In this document: positions 31,233 to 40,078 of the stretch, one piece after another
Numbering within the stretch: position 1 is the stretch's first letter
How the letters are laid out: each line of letters opens with the position of its first letter
Source: Bacillota bacterium
GTDB lineage: Bacteria; Bacillota; Clostridia; Lachnospirales; Lachnospiraceae
Length of the DNA: 58,216 nucleotides
Direction of reading: 5' to 3'
Assembly: GCA_023392995.1 (NCBI GenBank)
Contig: JAEWMZ010000144.1
Span: forward strand, 1-58,216
Program-made: the position numbers and the translations under genes
The notes under the pieces: generated by a model
Seen by the model: the letters and a program-made list of their open reading frames with translations, nothing else
What the model was told of the DNA's origin: nothing
The model's database searches: none

Positions 31233-33521
31233 ATGAAAGGTATCAGCAGCAAAGCATTTTTAGTTTATCTTATTGGATTTATGATAGCCAGAGCATCTTT
31301 TTATGGTATCGATCCTTTGGCAATTGCATATTTTATGGCAGTTTGCATGACCGGTCTCAGCAAAGGATTGGGGTGTATTGTTGTTTTTCTGGGACTAACG
31401 ACAGTGATGGAGCCAATGCAGGTAGTGCGTTATACCCTGGCGATGGTGGTAACCATCATTGTGCTGGAATCTCCATTAGTTCGAAATCGAACGATACCAA
31501 AAGGAGTCTATTACTGTATTGCACCGGTATTCTTAGAGCTTATCTCGTTTATGGATTTGTTTTCCCAGGGAACAAGCGGGAGCAGAGTTGGTATCGTTGC
31601 ATTAGAGGGTGTTGTGGCAGTAATCGGCACCTTTATCTTTAAACAGGGAATTGAATATTTGCTGCAAAGTGGTAAGGGCTTTAAGATGACCAATGAACAG
31701 ATGGTCAGTGTTGCGGTACTAATGGCAATTGTCATCTATGCCATACCCCGTTACCAAAATAATTATTTTTCACCCCTTGAAACAGTAGTTTATTTTATTG
31801 TATTATTCTTTACCTACAAATATGGAGTGGGACAGGGGACAATTACCGGGGCGGTATGCGGTTTTGCATTATTTTTACGCGGGGCAAATGTTGCAGATAT
31901 CGGCATGTACACTATGATGGGCATTATTGCCGCAATTTTCCGAGAGATGGGCAGATTCCCGACGGCTATGATCTATATGATGATGGCGGCAGTTATGGGC
32001 GTTGTCAATAAGGATATGGAACTTACGATCCCGGAGATCAGCGCATTGGTATCTGCGGTTCTTGCATTTTTACTCATTCCCTCTAATTTGATCTATAGAG
32101 CTGACGCTGCGGGCGGGACAGGACGCCAAGAGCAGCTGGCGGCCCAGAACCTGAAAAAGATTGCAAAAGCAAGGATGAAGATTTTTTCAGAATCATTTTT
32201 GAAGCTTTCGAGAACCCTGGATACGATAGCAGAGCAGCAGACAAAACTAAAGCAGCATGAGGTTGACCGGATCTTTGAAGATATCTCAGAGAAGCTTTGT
32301 AAAAACTGTGATCAATGCAGTAATTGCTGGGAGCATAATTTTGCGCAAACCTACCAGGCAGCAAATCTGATGTTCGAAAAGGCGCAGGAAAAGGGAGTTT
32401 TGGGTGTTGAGGATATCCCGATGGAATTTCTGTCGGATTGTATCAGCGCAGAAGACTTTATAGCCGAAACCAATCGGGGCTTTGAGATTGCAAAGCTTAA
32501 CCGTATCTGGCATCATCGTATATCTGAGAGCAGGGAGGTAATCGCGGAGCAGCTAAAGGAGGTTTCTACCGTAATTCAAGAGATTACCGGGGATATTTAT
32601 GAAACCTCTCAGGGGGCGAGATCCGAGGAAGAGCGTGTTGTTCGAGCACTAAAGGCGGAGCATATTCATGTAAAGGATATTACGATATTTGAACGGGGGG
32701 ACAATAGAAAGGAGGTCTATATTACCGCTGCCTGCCAGGGGGGACGCTGTGTGACAACGAAAGAGGTAGCTGCTATTCTATCGGATGTTTTAGATAGTAA
32801 AATGAAGGTTTCGGAAGCCTCAAAGTCTGTGATTGCTAAGGAGTATGACAGCTTTACGTTTATGACTGATACGAAGTTTAAAGTATTAACCGGAGTTTCC
32901 AGAGCAATGAAGGAGAGTGTGTCCGGAGATAATTTTTCATTACTTAAGCTGGAGTCCGGAGAATTTATGATAGCGATTTCCGACGGCATGGGAACCGGGG
33001 CAGAGGCTGCCGAGGAGAGTGAGACTGTGATGTCTCTTCTGGAGCAGATGATAGAAGCAGGCTTTCGGGCAGAAACGGCGATTAAATTAATTAATTCCAG
33101 CCTGGTATTAAAGGCAGATCAACAGATCTTTTCAACAGTGGATTTGAATTTAATTAATCTGTTTTCAGGAATGTGCGAATTTATTAAAATTGGAGCAGCA
33201 GCAACCTTTATCAAACGGGATAACTGGGTGGAGACAATTACCTCCACGACCTTGCCCATCGGTATGTTTGGCAATGTGGATTATGACACTGTGACCAAAA
33301 AGCTGTATGAGGGAGATATTATTATCATGGTTACGGATGGGGTTCTTGATTGTATCGAGGTGGAGGACAAGGAGGCGTATATGGAGCAGCTTATTATGGG
33401 TATAAAAAGTAATAATGTTCAGGAAATTGCAAATCGTATTCTGGAAGCAACACTTTCGAAAAGTAATTATGTCCCAAGAGATGATATGACTGTAATAACT
33501 GCAGGAATCTGGTTAAAATAG
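31233..33521 (+). CDS. spoIIE: Stage II sporulation protein E
   Basis: A 762-residue PP2C-type phosphatase that dephosphorylates SpoIIAA and so activates sigma-F in the forespore; it also binds FtsZ at the polar septum. About ten membrane segments fill residues 1-290, a central regulatory region carries the cysteine cluster CKNCDQCSNCW near residue 355, and the C-terminal phosphatase has ISDGMGTGAEAAEES and MVTDGVLDCIE metal-binding motifs. Length is close to the family norm. AAGGAG precedes the ATG. The promoter has the Spo0A-type 21-bp spacing. Its position before tilS-hpt-ftsH matches Bacillus. Confidence 0.95.
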   Translation: MKGISSKAFLVYLIGFMIARASFYGIDPLAIAYFMAVCMTGLSKGLGCIVVFLGLTTVMEPMQVVRYTLAMVVTIIVLESPLVRNRTIPKGVYYCIAPVFLELISFMDLFSQGTSGSRVGIVALEGVVAVIGTFIFKQGIEYLLQSGKGFKMTNEQMVSVAVLMAIVIYAIPRYQNNYFSPLETVVYFIVLFFTYKYGVGQGTITGAVCGFALFLRGANVADIGMYTMMGIIAAIFREMGRFPTAMIYMMMAAVMGVVNKDMELTIPEISALVSAVLAFLLIPSNLIYRADAAGGTGRQEQLAAQNLKKIAKARMKIFSESFLKLSRTLDTIAEQQTKLKQHEVDRIFEDISEKLCKNCDQCSNCWEHNFAQTYQAANLMFEKAQEKGVLGVEDIPMEFLSDCISAEDFIAETNRGFEIAKLNRIWHHRISESREVIAEQLKEVSTVIQEITGDIYETSQGARSEEERVVRALKAEHIHVKDITIFERGDNRKEVYITAACQGGRCVTTKEVAAILSDVLDSKMKVSEASKSVIAKEYDSFTFMTDTKFKVLTGVSRAMKESVSGDNFSLLKLESGEFMIAISDGMGTGAEAAEESETVMSLLEQMIEAGFRAETAIKLINSSLVLKADQQIFSTVDLNLINLFSGMCEFIKIGAAATFIKRDNWVETITSTTLPIGMFGNVDYDTVTKKLYEGDIIIMVTDGVLDCIEVEDKEAYMEQLIMGIKSNNVQEIANRILEATLSKSNYVPRDDMTVITAGIWLK

Positions 33522-33547
33522 AAACAGGGCTTGAAAAATCGTTGAAA

Positions 33548-33571
33548 TATCATAATAAATAGATTATGATA
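33548..33571 (+). other. Hairpin after spoIIE
   Basis: TATCATAAT (33548-33556) is perfectly complementary to ATTATGATA (33563-33571). There is no T run, so it is a weak terminator or an mRNA 3' end stabiliser. Confidence 0.4.
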
Positions 33572-33654
33572 CTACAAGGTGAGATATGGACATTCTAAAA
33601 TACTGCTTTGCGTAAGCGATGGCGTTAGCTTAAGTTTGGGAGTTTTGCAATTAC

Positions 33655-33859
33655 TTATTAAGATTCGAGTGTCAAAAGTCGGATTTATGTCTTGGGATGA
33701 ATATGCATGCATATATATCCATCTGGACTTGCCTTACCATTCCATGAATCGCCTAAAAATAAGTCGATTCATAGATGCCGGTCTGCGCCATCTGGATATA
33801 TACACACATATTCATTGCAAAAATTTTTGAATAACTTTTGACACTCGAATCTTATTAAG
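33655..33859. repeat. 196-bp palindromic element with 20-bp perfect ends
   Basis: TAAGATTCGAGTGTCAAAAG (33659-33678) is repeated inverted as CTTTTGACACTCGAATCTTA (33835-33854). Inner arms also pair (GATGAATATGC/ATATTCAT, ATATATCCA/TGGATATAT), as does the centre (ATGAATCG/CGATTCAT). The direct repeat CTTATTAAG occurs at both edges (33655-33663 and 33851-33859). It encodes nothing convincing and looks like a second MITE-like family. Confidence 0.75.
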
Positions 33860-33928
33860 TGAAGTATGTGCAAGGTAATACTGGGAGTGTTTTCACAAAA
33901 TGATTGTTAGATAGTCTTGCTTCTACAG

Positions 33929-33980
33929 GCCTGTTCAATTTTTGATAAGGCTTCAAAAGTTGAAAGGCACAGGTATAAAA
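33929..33980 (+). promoter_or_regulatory. Conserved leader hairpin before tilS
   Basis: AGGCCTGTTCAATTTTTGA and then TCAAAAGTTGAAAGGC and ACAGG fold into one hairpin, with CAATTTTTGA pairing TCAAAAGTTG. Nearly the same element lies directly before the lacI-type gene (55616-55670), with substitutions that keep the pairing. The GAAAGG that could act as ribosome site is on the 3' side. Confidence 0.6.
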
Positions 33981-35435
33981 ATGTTCAATAAAGTATTAGA
34001 TGATACAAGAAAGCAACATATGCTACAGCAGGGGGATAGAATCGTCGTCGGGGTATCCGGGGGAGCTGATTCTGTCTGCCTTTTGCATGTGCTTTGGAGG
34101 CTATCCTCTGAAATTGACTATTCAATTATCGTAGTGCATGTAAATCATGGGCTCCGTGGGGCAGCCGCTGATGAAGATGAAGAGTATGTGAAGGAGCTTT
34201 GCTTGCAGTTGAAGCTTGAATTCTATTCCTTTCGGGCAGATATCAGACGGATGTCCTTAGAGCAGGGGATATCTGAGGAGGAAGCAGGCAGAAATGCCCG
34301 CTATCAGGCCTTTCTTCAGGTGTGCAAGACAAAGCAGTGTAATAAAATAGCGGTTGCGCATAATATGAATGATAATGCCGAGACAATCTTATTTCACCTG
34401 TTTCGAGGAACGGGCTTGAAGGGGCTTGCCGGTATTGAGTCAAAGCGCACTTTAAAAATGGATGACTCAGAGGTGTTACTAATAAGACCTCTGCTGCATA
34501 TAGAAAGATATGAAATAGAAAAATACCTTCAGGACGAAGGCATTCTATTTCGGACGGATGCTTCTAATTTGACAGAGGATTATAGCAGAAATAAAATCCG
34601 CAACGTCATATTATCCTATGCGGTAAAAGAGATAAATTCAGGTGCAGTCAACCATATGAATGAGTCTGCCCTCAAAATCGGAGAGGCACTGGAATTTATC
34701 GATGCTTCCATAGCACTTCGATATCCGCTGGCAGTCAGACAAGAGCAGGATAGTTCTTTGCTTAGCAGTTATTTTATTAGTATAGCAGCCTTAGAAAAGG
34801 AAGCACCGGTAATTCAAAAAGGATTAATACGAAAGGTATTGGAGCAGCTCTCAGGACATTTGAAGGATCTGGAAGCAAAGCATGTGGAGGCTGTACTAGA
34901 GCTGATGGAGAAGCAGGTGGGAAAGCAGATTCATTTACCTTACGAAGTTGTGGCAAGCCGTGAATACCAGGAAATCAAAGTTTTTAAGAAGACAGAGATT
35001 GGGGATAATACTTTAATAGGAGCAATGGAACCGATTCAGATCAGTATCCCGGGAACCTGTTTCCTGTCCCAGAAAGGGGTCTATTTGGAGGCCCAGCTAT
35101 TAAATTATGAAAAAAATATGCGAATCCCGAAAAATAGTTGTATGAAATGGTTTGATTATGATAAAATAGAAAATGCTGTTGAAATACGAAACCGCAGAGA
35201 AGGTGACTATATCCAGATTAATACAGCGGGAGGAAAAAAGAAGCTGAAGGACTATTTTATTGACCAGAAGATTCCAAAGCCCGTGAGAGATAGTCAAGTT
35301 CTGATTGCAGATGGAAGTCATATTATGTGGATCCCGTTTGAAGGGGAACGTATGAGTGAAAAATATAAAGTGGACGAAACCACCAGGAAGATACTTTCGA
35401 TGAAATTGATTGATATGGAGGAAAACAAAAAATGA
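33981..35435 (+). CDS. tilS: tRNA(Ile)-lysidine synthetase
   Basis: A 484-residue enzyme that adds lysine to C34 of tRNA-Ile2 so that it reads AUA. The N-terminal PP-loop ATPase shows VVGVSGGADSVCLLHVL and HVNHGLRG, with NARY and AHNMNDNAETILFHLFRGTG in order. The C-terminal TilS domain ends with VEIRNRREGDYIQ and KLKDYFIDQKIPK. The ATG at 33981 is chosen because it starts the family-like FNKVLDDTRKQHM. The longer frame from 33942 runs through a conserved leader hairpin. hpt overlaps by 4 bp, as is common in Firmicutes. Confidence 0.94.
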   Translation: MFNKVLDDTRKQHMLQQGDRIVVGVSGGADSVCLLHVLWRLSSEIDYSIIVVHVNHGLRGAAADEDEEYVKELCLQLKLEFYSFRADIRRMSLEQGISEEEAGRNARYQAFLQVCKTKQCNKIAVAHNMNDNAETILFHLFRGTGLKGLAGIESKRTLKMDDSEVLLIRPLLHIERYEIEKYLQDEGILFRTDASNLTEDYSRNKIRNVILSYAVKEINSGAVNHMNESALKIGEALEFIDASIALRYPLAVRQEQDSSLLSSYFISIAALEKEAPVIQKGLIRKVLEQLSGHLKDLEAKHVEAVLELMEKQVGKQIHLPYEVVASREYQEIKVFKKTEIGDNTLIGAMEPIQISIPGTCFLSQKGVYLEAQLLNYEKNMRIPKNSCMKWFDYDKIENAVEIRNRREGDYIQINTAGGKKKLKDYFIDQKIPKPVRDSQVLIADGSHIMWIPFEGERMSEKYKVDETTRKILSMKLIDMEENKK

Positions 35436-35953
35436 CAGGTAAAGTTAGAGAAATGATATCAGAGGCACAGGTAAATGCAAGAATTAAGGAATTGGCAGAA
35501 CAGATCAGCGAAGATTATAAGGGCAAGGGAATACATCTGATCTGCATATTAAAGGGTAGTGTGTTTTTTACCTGTGAGCTTGCAAAGAGACTTACAATTC
35601 CAGTTACCATAGATTTTATGTCTGTATCCAGCTATGGAAGCGAGACAGTTAGTTCCGGAAGAGTTCGTATTTTAAAAGATTTGGATGAATCTATTCAGGG
35701 AAAAGACATATTAATTATAGAGGATATTATTGATTCTGGTAATACTTTGTCCTATTTAAAGGATTTACTTGGAACCAGAGCACCAAAGTCATTGGAGATC
35801 TGCACATTATTAGATAAACCGGATCGCAGAGTGACCAGCGTGGATGTGAAATATGTTGGTTTTGTCATTCCGGATGAATTTGTGGTAGGCTATGGTCTGG
35901 ATTATGACCAATATTACAGAAACCTTCCTTTTGTCGGAGTGGTGGAGCAATAG
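35432..35953 (+). CDS. hpt: Hypoxanthine phosphoribosyltransferase
   Basis: A 173-residue purine salvage enzyme forming IMP (and often GMP) from the base and PRPP. The PRPP-binding motif DILIIEDIIDSGNTLSYL and the hood motif FMSVSSYGSETVSSG are intact, with the C-terminal VGYGLDYDQYYRNLPFVGV. The start overlaps the tilS stop (ATGA), so translation is coupled. It forms the conserved tilS-hpt-ftsH group. Confidence 0.95.
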   Translation: MTGKVREMISEAQVNARIKELAEQISEDYKGKGIHLICILKGSVFFTCELAKRLTIPVTIDFMSVSSYGSETVSSGRVRILKDLDESIQGKDILIIEDIIDSGNTLSYLKDLLGTRAPKSLEICTLLDKPDRRVTSVDVKYVGFVIPDEFVVGYGLDYDQYYRNLPFVGVVEQ

Positions 35954-36000
35954 AATTTAGAATTACTATGGATTTACCGGATAATTATTGAAGGAACAAG

Positions 36001-36029
36001 TTGAAAAATGTAGGTTGGTGTAATATAGT
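36001..36029 (+). promoter_or_regulatory. Putative sigma-A promoter for ftsH
   Basis: TTGAAA (36001-36006), 17 bp, TATAGT (36024-36029), in the 128-bp gap before ftsH. Confidence 0.45.
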
Positions 36030-36081
36030 TAAAATAGGATAAATTAACAGCAAGAGAATGCATTAATAAGGAGGTTGTTTA

Positions 36082-37926
36082 GTGAGAAAACAGATGAAAG
36101 GATATGGTTTCTATTTCATCATTCTGCTGATTGTGTTAGCTACGGTCTATTTGTCCCAAAGTTTTGAGTTCAGCAACACCGATGAATACTCTTATTCCCA
36201 GTTTGTGAGTGATATAGGCAAGGGAAGTGTAAAATCGATTGAGATTAGTCAGAACCGGGAAGTGCCGACAGGTAGTGCCACAGTCACCTTAACGAATGAT
36301 TCAACGAAGACATTTTATGTACCGGACGTAAAGGAAATAACAACGCTGGCGACGGAGCATAATATTACTTACCATACAAACGATGTTCCCCAGCAGAACT
36401 GGTTTTTAACTTCGGTATTACCTTATATTTTAGTATTTATTATTATCATCGTATTATTTTCCTTCCTGTCCAATCAAGCATCCGTGGGCGGAGGCAACAG
36501 CAAGGTCATGAACTTTGGCAAGAGCCGGGCTAAGATGACAACCGAGGAGAATAAAACTACAACCTTTAAGAATGTCGCAGGTTTAGATGAGGAAAAGGAT
36601 GAGCTGAAGGAAATTGTAGATTTCTTGAAGGCTCCTAAAAAATATATTCAGGTAGGTGCAAGAATTCCCAAGGGCGTACTTTTAGTAGGACCTCCCGGAA
36701 CGGGTAAAACCCTGCTGGCAAAGGCTGTTGCCGGCGAAGCTGGTGTACCCTTTTTCTCCATCTCTGGTTCAGACTTTGTTGAGATGTTTGTAGGTGTTGG
36801 TGCATCCCGTGTAAGAGATTTGTTTGAAGAGGCAAAAAAGAATGCACCCTGTATTGTATTTATTGACGAGATTGATGCCGTAGCAAGGCGCAGAGGTACC
36901 GGTCTTGGCGGTGGTCATGATGAAAGAGAACAGACTTTAAACCAGTTATTGGTAGAGATGGATGGTTTTGGTGTCAATGAGGGTATTATCGTTATGGCAG
37001 CTACCAACCGTGTCGATATTCTTGACCCGGCTATTTTGCGCCCCGGCCGTTTTGACCGTAAGGTTACAGTAGGCCGTCCGGATGTAAAAGGCAGAGAAGA
37101 GATTCTGGCAGTACATTCAAAAGGCAAGCCTCTGGGTGATGATGTGGACTTGAAGCAGGTGGCTCAGACTACCGCAGGCTTTACGGGTGCAGATCTGGAA
37201 AATCTTTTGAATGAAGCAGCAATTGGAGCGGCCAGAGATAACCGCAGCTATATCAATGATGAAGATATTAAAAAATCCTTTATTAAAGTCGGAATTGGTA
37301 CAGAAAAGAAAAGTAAGGTTATCTCAGAGAAAGAAAAGAGAATTACAGCATATCATGAAGCGGGTCATGCAATTTTGTTCCATGTGCTTCCTGATGTTGG
37401 ACCTGTATATACAGTATCTATTATTCCTACCGGAAATGGAGCTGCCGGCTTTACCATGCCATTACCCGAAAAGGATGAGATGTTCCATACAAAGGGCAGA
37501 ATGAAGCAGGAGATTATTGTGGATCTGGCCGGAAGAGCAGCGGAAGAGCTGATCTTTGATGATGTAACCACGGGAGCATCCCAGGACATCAAGGTTGCAA
37601 CCTCAACGGCAAGAGCAATGATTACCCGTTATGGCTTCTCTGAAGCAATCGGTATGGTTAACTACGAGAATAATGATGATGAGGTCTTCATTGGAAAGGA
37701 TCTCGCTCATACCAGAAGCTATAGTGAAAGCGTGGCAAACCGCATTGATGATGAGGTTCGTAAGATTATCGATGAAAGCTATGCAGAAGCGAAGCGAATT
37801 CTGATTGAGAAGAAAGATGTTCTGGAAGCTTGTGCGAAGCTCCTGATGGAGAAGGAGAGAATCACAAGAGAAGAATTTGAAGGCTTGTTTGAGAAGAAAG
37901 CGGTTATAGACAATAGTCAAGCATAG
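36082..37926 (+). CDS. ftsH: ATP-dependent zinc metalloprotease FtsH
   Basis: A 614-residue membrane AAA+ protease that degrades membrane and some regulatory proteins. Two membrane spans flank an extracytoplasmic domain (about residues 7-25 and 110-130). The AAA module has GPPGTGKTLLAKAVAGEA, CIVFIDEIDAVARRRG and ILRPGRFDRKV, and the peptidase domain has the zinc motif HEAGHAI. GTG start at 36082 after GGAGG. It lacks the long Gln/Asn-rich tail of some homologues. It likely has its own promoter besides readthrough from hpt. Confidence 0.96.
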   Translation: MRKQMKGYGFYFIILLIVLATVYLSQSFEFSNTDEYSYSQFVSDIGKGSVKSIEISQNREVPTGSATVTLTNDSTKTFYVPDVKEITTLATEHNITYHTNDVPQQNWFLTSVLPYILVFIIIIVLFSFLSNQASVGGGNSKVMNFGKSRAKMTTEENKTTTFKNVAGLDEEKDELKEIVDFLKAPKKYIQVGARIPKGVLLVGPPGTGKTLLAKAVAGEAGVPFFSISGSDFVEMFVGVGASRVRDLFEEAKKNAPCIVFIDEIDAVARRRGTGLGGGHDEREQTLNQLLVEMDGFGVNEGIIVMAATNRVDILDPAILRPGRFDRKVTVGRPDVKGREEILAVHSKGKPLGDDVDLKQVAQTTAGFTGADLENLLNEAAIGAARDNRSYINDEDIKKSFIKVGIGTEKKSKVISEKEKRITAYHEAGHAILFHVLPDVGPVYTVSIIPTGNGAAGFTMPLPEKDEMFHTKGRMKQEIIVDLAGRAAEELIFDDVTTGASQDIKVATSTARAMITRYGFSEAIGMVNYENNDDEVFIGKDLAHTRSYSESVANRIDDEVRKIIDESYAEAKRILIEKKDVLEACAKLLMEKERITREEFEGLFEKKAVIDNSQA

Positions 37927-38006
37927 AACAATACTTAGCGATTGTGCAAAATGACGAAAAAAACATGTATATTTTGTGAAGTTTGTGCACACTTATTCGG
38001 TAAACC

Positions 38007-38118
38007 ATGCTATACTATGTTTGTAAACCCCAATACATTATATAGTTTTTGCTACACCCCCATAAGTAACAAAAATACCTTCTCCGAAAAAGGGCAGTCC
38101 CATAACTGCCCTTTTTTA
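38007..38118 (+). ncRNA. Possible short RNA after ftsH
   Basis: An extended -10 sequence TGCTATACT (about 38009-38017) is followed about 70 bp later by a good intrinsic terminator. The roughly 100 nt between have no reading frame. It could be a small RNA. The simpler view is that the terminator just ends ftsH mRNA. Confidence 0.25.
38089..38117 (+). terminator. Intrinsic terminator downstream of ftsH
   Basis: AAAGGGCAGT (38089-38098) pairs with ACTGCCCTTT (38105-38114), and the T run continues to 38117. It lies 160 bp after the ftsH stop. Confidence 0.88.
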
Positions 38119-38149
38119 CGTTGTAAAATAATATAGTAAATCGATCTTT

Positions 38150-38290
38150 ATATAGTGTGAAATGCAGAGCATATCACATCCGGCATCCCGAAAGCTAGTA
38201 TTTGAATGTCAGTTAGTGGTCAGTGCATAGCATATCACATCTGTACTACTTGATCATGCATTGAATGTCAATTACAGTATGTTACATACA
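38150..38290 (+). repeat. Two-unit 61-bp tandem repeat related to the deoB leader repeat
   Basis: AGCATATCACATC recurs at 38168 and 38229, 61 bp apart. Unit 2 lines up with the third deoB-leader unit (ATAT-ACA, CTGTAC, GA-CA, then ACAGT and ATG at matching positions), and GTGTGAAAT precedes both arrays. No gene follows on this strand. Confidence 0.6.
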
Positions 38291-38323
38291 GTTGCAGGTG
38301 AGTGTGGAAAGTATATGAAAAAA

Positions 38324-38395
38324 GCTGCAACAAAATGTAACTCTGAGGATATGAAGCCATATCGCCATAACTACATTTTGTGACAGCTCTTTTTA
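38324..38395. terminator. Bidirectional terminator between the repeat region and the DUF2156 gene
   Basis: GCTG plus CAAAATGTA pairs with TACATTTTG plus CAGC around a 30-nt loop. T-rich tails are present on both strands (CTCTTTTTAC on +, CTTTTTTCAT on -). Confidence 0.75.
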
Positions 38396-38515
38396 CATGG
38401 ATACCAGGTTTCTCAATTATAACTTAGAATTCATTTCTATGGATATCATAAATGCATATGATGTTGGCAGGATACACTGATATATTCAGGATATACTGAA
38501 ATGGAAAGACTTGCA

Positions 38516-39406
38516 TTACGGTATCAGTACGCAATTCTTATCAAGTAATTGAACTGGGTGATAGGATAATTTGGAGGTTCTAAGACCGAGATCACCGACA
38601 TCCTCTTCCCGGTTGATATATTCAATATCAAAGGAAGTCAACATATCGCTGGAAAATTCCTTTACAATCATCTGATAGGAGCCTTCATATTCGCGGTTTG
38701 CTTTTTCAATATGGGTATACAGCGTGTCATTTACGATTTCGCCGATGGACATAGCGATGATGTTGCCATCGACTTCAATAAAGCCACCGGGAAGTTTGAA
38801 TTGCTCCAGATAAGGAAGGAGCTCTAGGGTTCTGCTTAGCTCTTCTTGAGCAAGAGAAGCTTCTTTGGAATGATTCTTTTCATAGTCCATTAAGAAATCA
38901 ATAATTTTTGGCATATTCTCATTCGTAATTCTTTGATAGCTGTAGTTGGGATAAAGCTTTTTAAATTTGTTAATATGATTTCTTTGTCCGCTGTATCTTC
39001 TGCCTGCCATATTTGCCAGATCAGCTGCATTATACAGATAATCAGCCCAGTCACGGCTTGGCGGACATGGCATGCTGCCGTTAAAATCACTTACCAGGAT
39101 TTTAGCAGCTTCGTCAGGGACAGTACAAAACCATAAAGGTATTTGCTGCTCTTTTGCATATTCTTTCAGAGCATCCATGGCACTTTTCAGAGAGCCCCCT
39201 CCGATTGGCAGAGTGAATGCAGTATGATCGATAAACTTAACCTTAAACATCAGCATGTCATCATAAATAGCAAAATGAGACTGATAAAAGTCTCTCCACA
39301 TATATAAAGCACCGATTGTATAGTCACTGGTGCGACTGACTCTGTATTTAAAAAATTCAGCGGTCTTTAAAATGTTATTTGCGTTAATAGGTTCAAATGT
39401 AAGCAT
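38516..39406 (-). CDS. DUF2156 protein, MprF C-terminal-like GNAT fold
   Basis: A 296-residue protein of the DUF2156 type, related to the lysyltransferase domain of MprF but lacking its membrane flippase. Two GNAT-like halves are visible: YTIGALYMWRDFYQSHFAIY at the start, and GGFIEVDGNIIAMSIGE with HIEKANREYEGSYQMIVKEF and YINREEDVGDLGLRTSKLSY at the end, the latter being strongly conserved in this family. It may transfer an aminoacyl group from tRNA to a lipid or peptide, but this is not shown. The ATG at 39406 follows GGAGG. Upstream frame to 39475 lacks a site. Confidence 0.8.
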   Translation of the reverse strand: MLTFEPINANNILKTAEFFKYRVSRTSDYTIGALYMWRDFYQSHFAIYDDMLMFKVKFIDHTAFTLPIGGGSLKSAMDALKEYAKEQQIPLWFCTVPDEAAKILVSDFNGSMPCPPSRDWADYLYNAADLANMAGRRYSGQRNHINKFKKLYPNYSYQRITNENMPKIIDFLMDYEKNHSKEASLAQEELSRTLELLPYLEQFKLPGGFIEVDGNIIAMSIGEIVNDTLYTHIEKANREYEGSYQMIVKEFSSDMLTSFDIEYINREEDVGDLGLRTSKLSYHPVQLLDKNCVLIP

Positions 39407-40078
39407 AAGTATCCTCCATGTGATTTCTTTCCAATCACTTTTTTCGTGGCAGATGAATCCAGCCAGTGGACTCATCTTGTGGGGTCAATTCGTTCCCTTC
39501 AACCCTTCTTGTATGATGCAGTAAGCACTACGCACCCATAATGGCGCTTTACCTACCACAAAGTGGAGCATTCAGCCCGGCATGAGCGCTTTTCAAACAC
39601 ACCCCAGGCATCATTTCATAGATGAAACAAATCTTCGGCATATCGGTGGCAGCCGCAGCTGACCGGCAATCGAAATTCAATTTCCCGATAGAACAATTTA
39701 GTTTAGAACAATTTAGTTTGTAGCATATTAAACTATATCATATGATATGATTTCTGTCTAGACGACATCAATCGCTTCTTAGGATATCATTCCACCGGGA
39801 GATATTACTTATCCAATACCATGGCGGCAAAGCGAAGACTTACAGACGGGTGCTAATATTTATATCGTGAATCAGAAGTAAAGCAGTATTATATTATTAC
39901 CAGAATATTAAATTTGATAAATAGGGTAGCTTGCGAATCATTAATTTGTTAGAATGATAGAAATGGTACTTTATAAATTGAATAAGGAATAGAAAGAATA
40001 ACTTAAATTCGTAACAGAAAGAGCGGAAGGAAAACCTAACCTGACGCTTGTTCAATAATGCGGTAGAATTGAGGAACT
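39407..40078. other. Intergenic region with dispersed repeat copy 2
   Basis: About 670 bp without a gene. It holds the dispersed repeat at 39543-39610 and a 2 x 15-bp tandem repeat GAACAATTTAGTTTA/G (about 39692-39721). I see no clear promoter or ribosome site except immediately before the radical SAM gene. Confidence 0.5.
39543..39610 (+). repeat. Dispersed repeat of about 68 bp, copy 2
   Basis: TTACCTACCACAAAGTGGAG, then CATTCAGCCCGGCA and TTTTCAAACAC, in the same order and orientation as the copy at 28525-28591. Confidence 0.7.

Noticed and set aside
33579..33830. 83-residue frame in the spoIIE-tilS gap
   Set aside because: It lies almost wholly inside the 196-bp palindrome and has no start signal.
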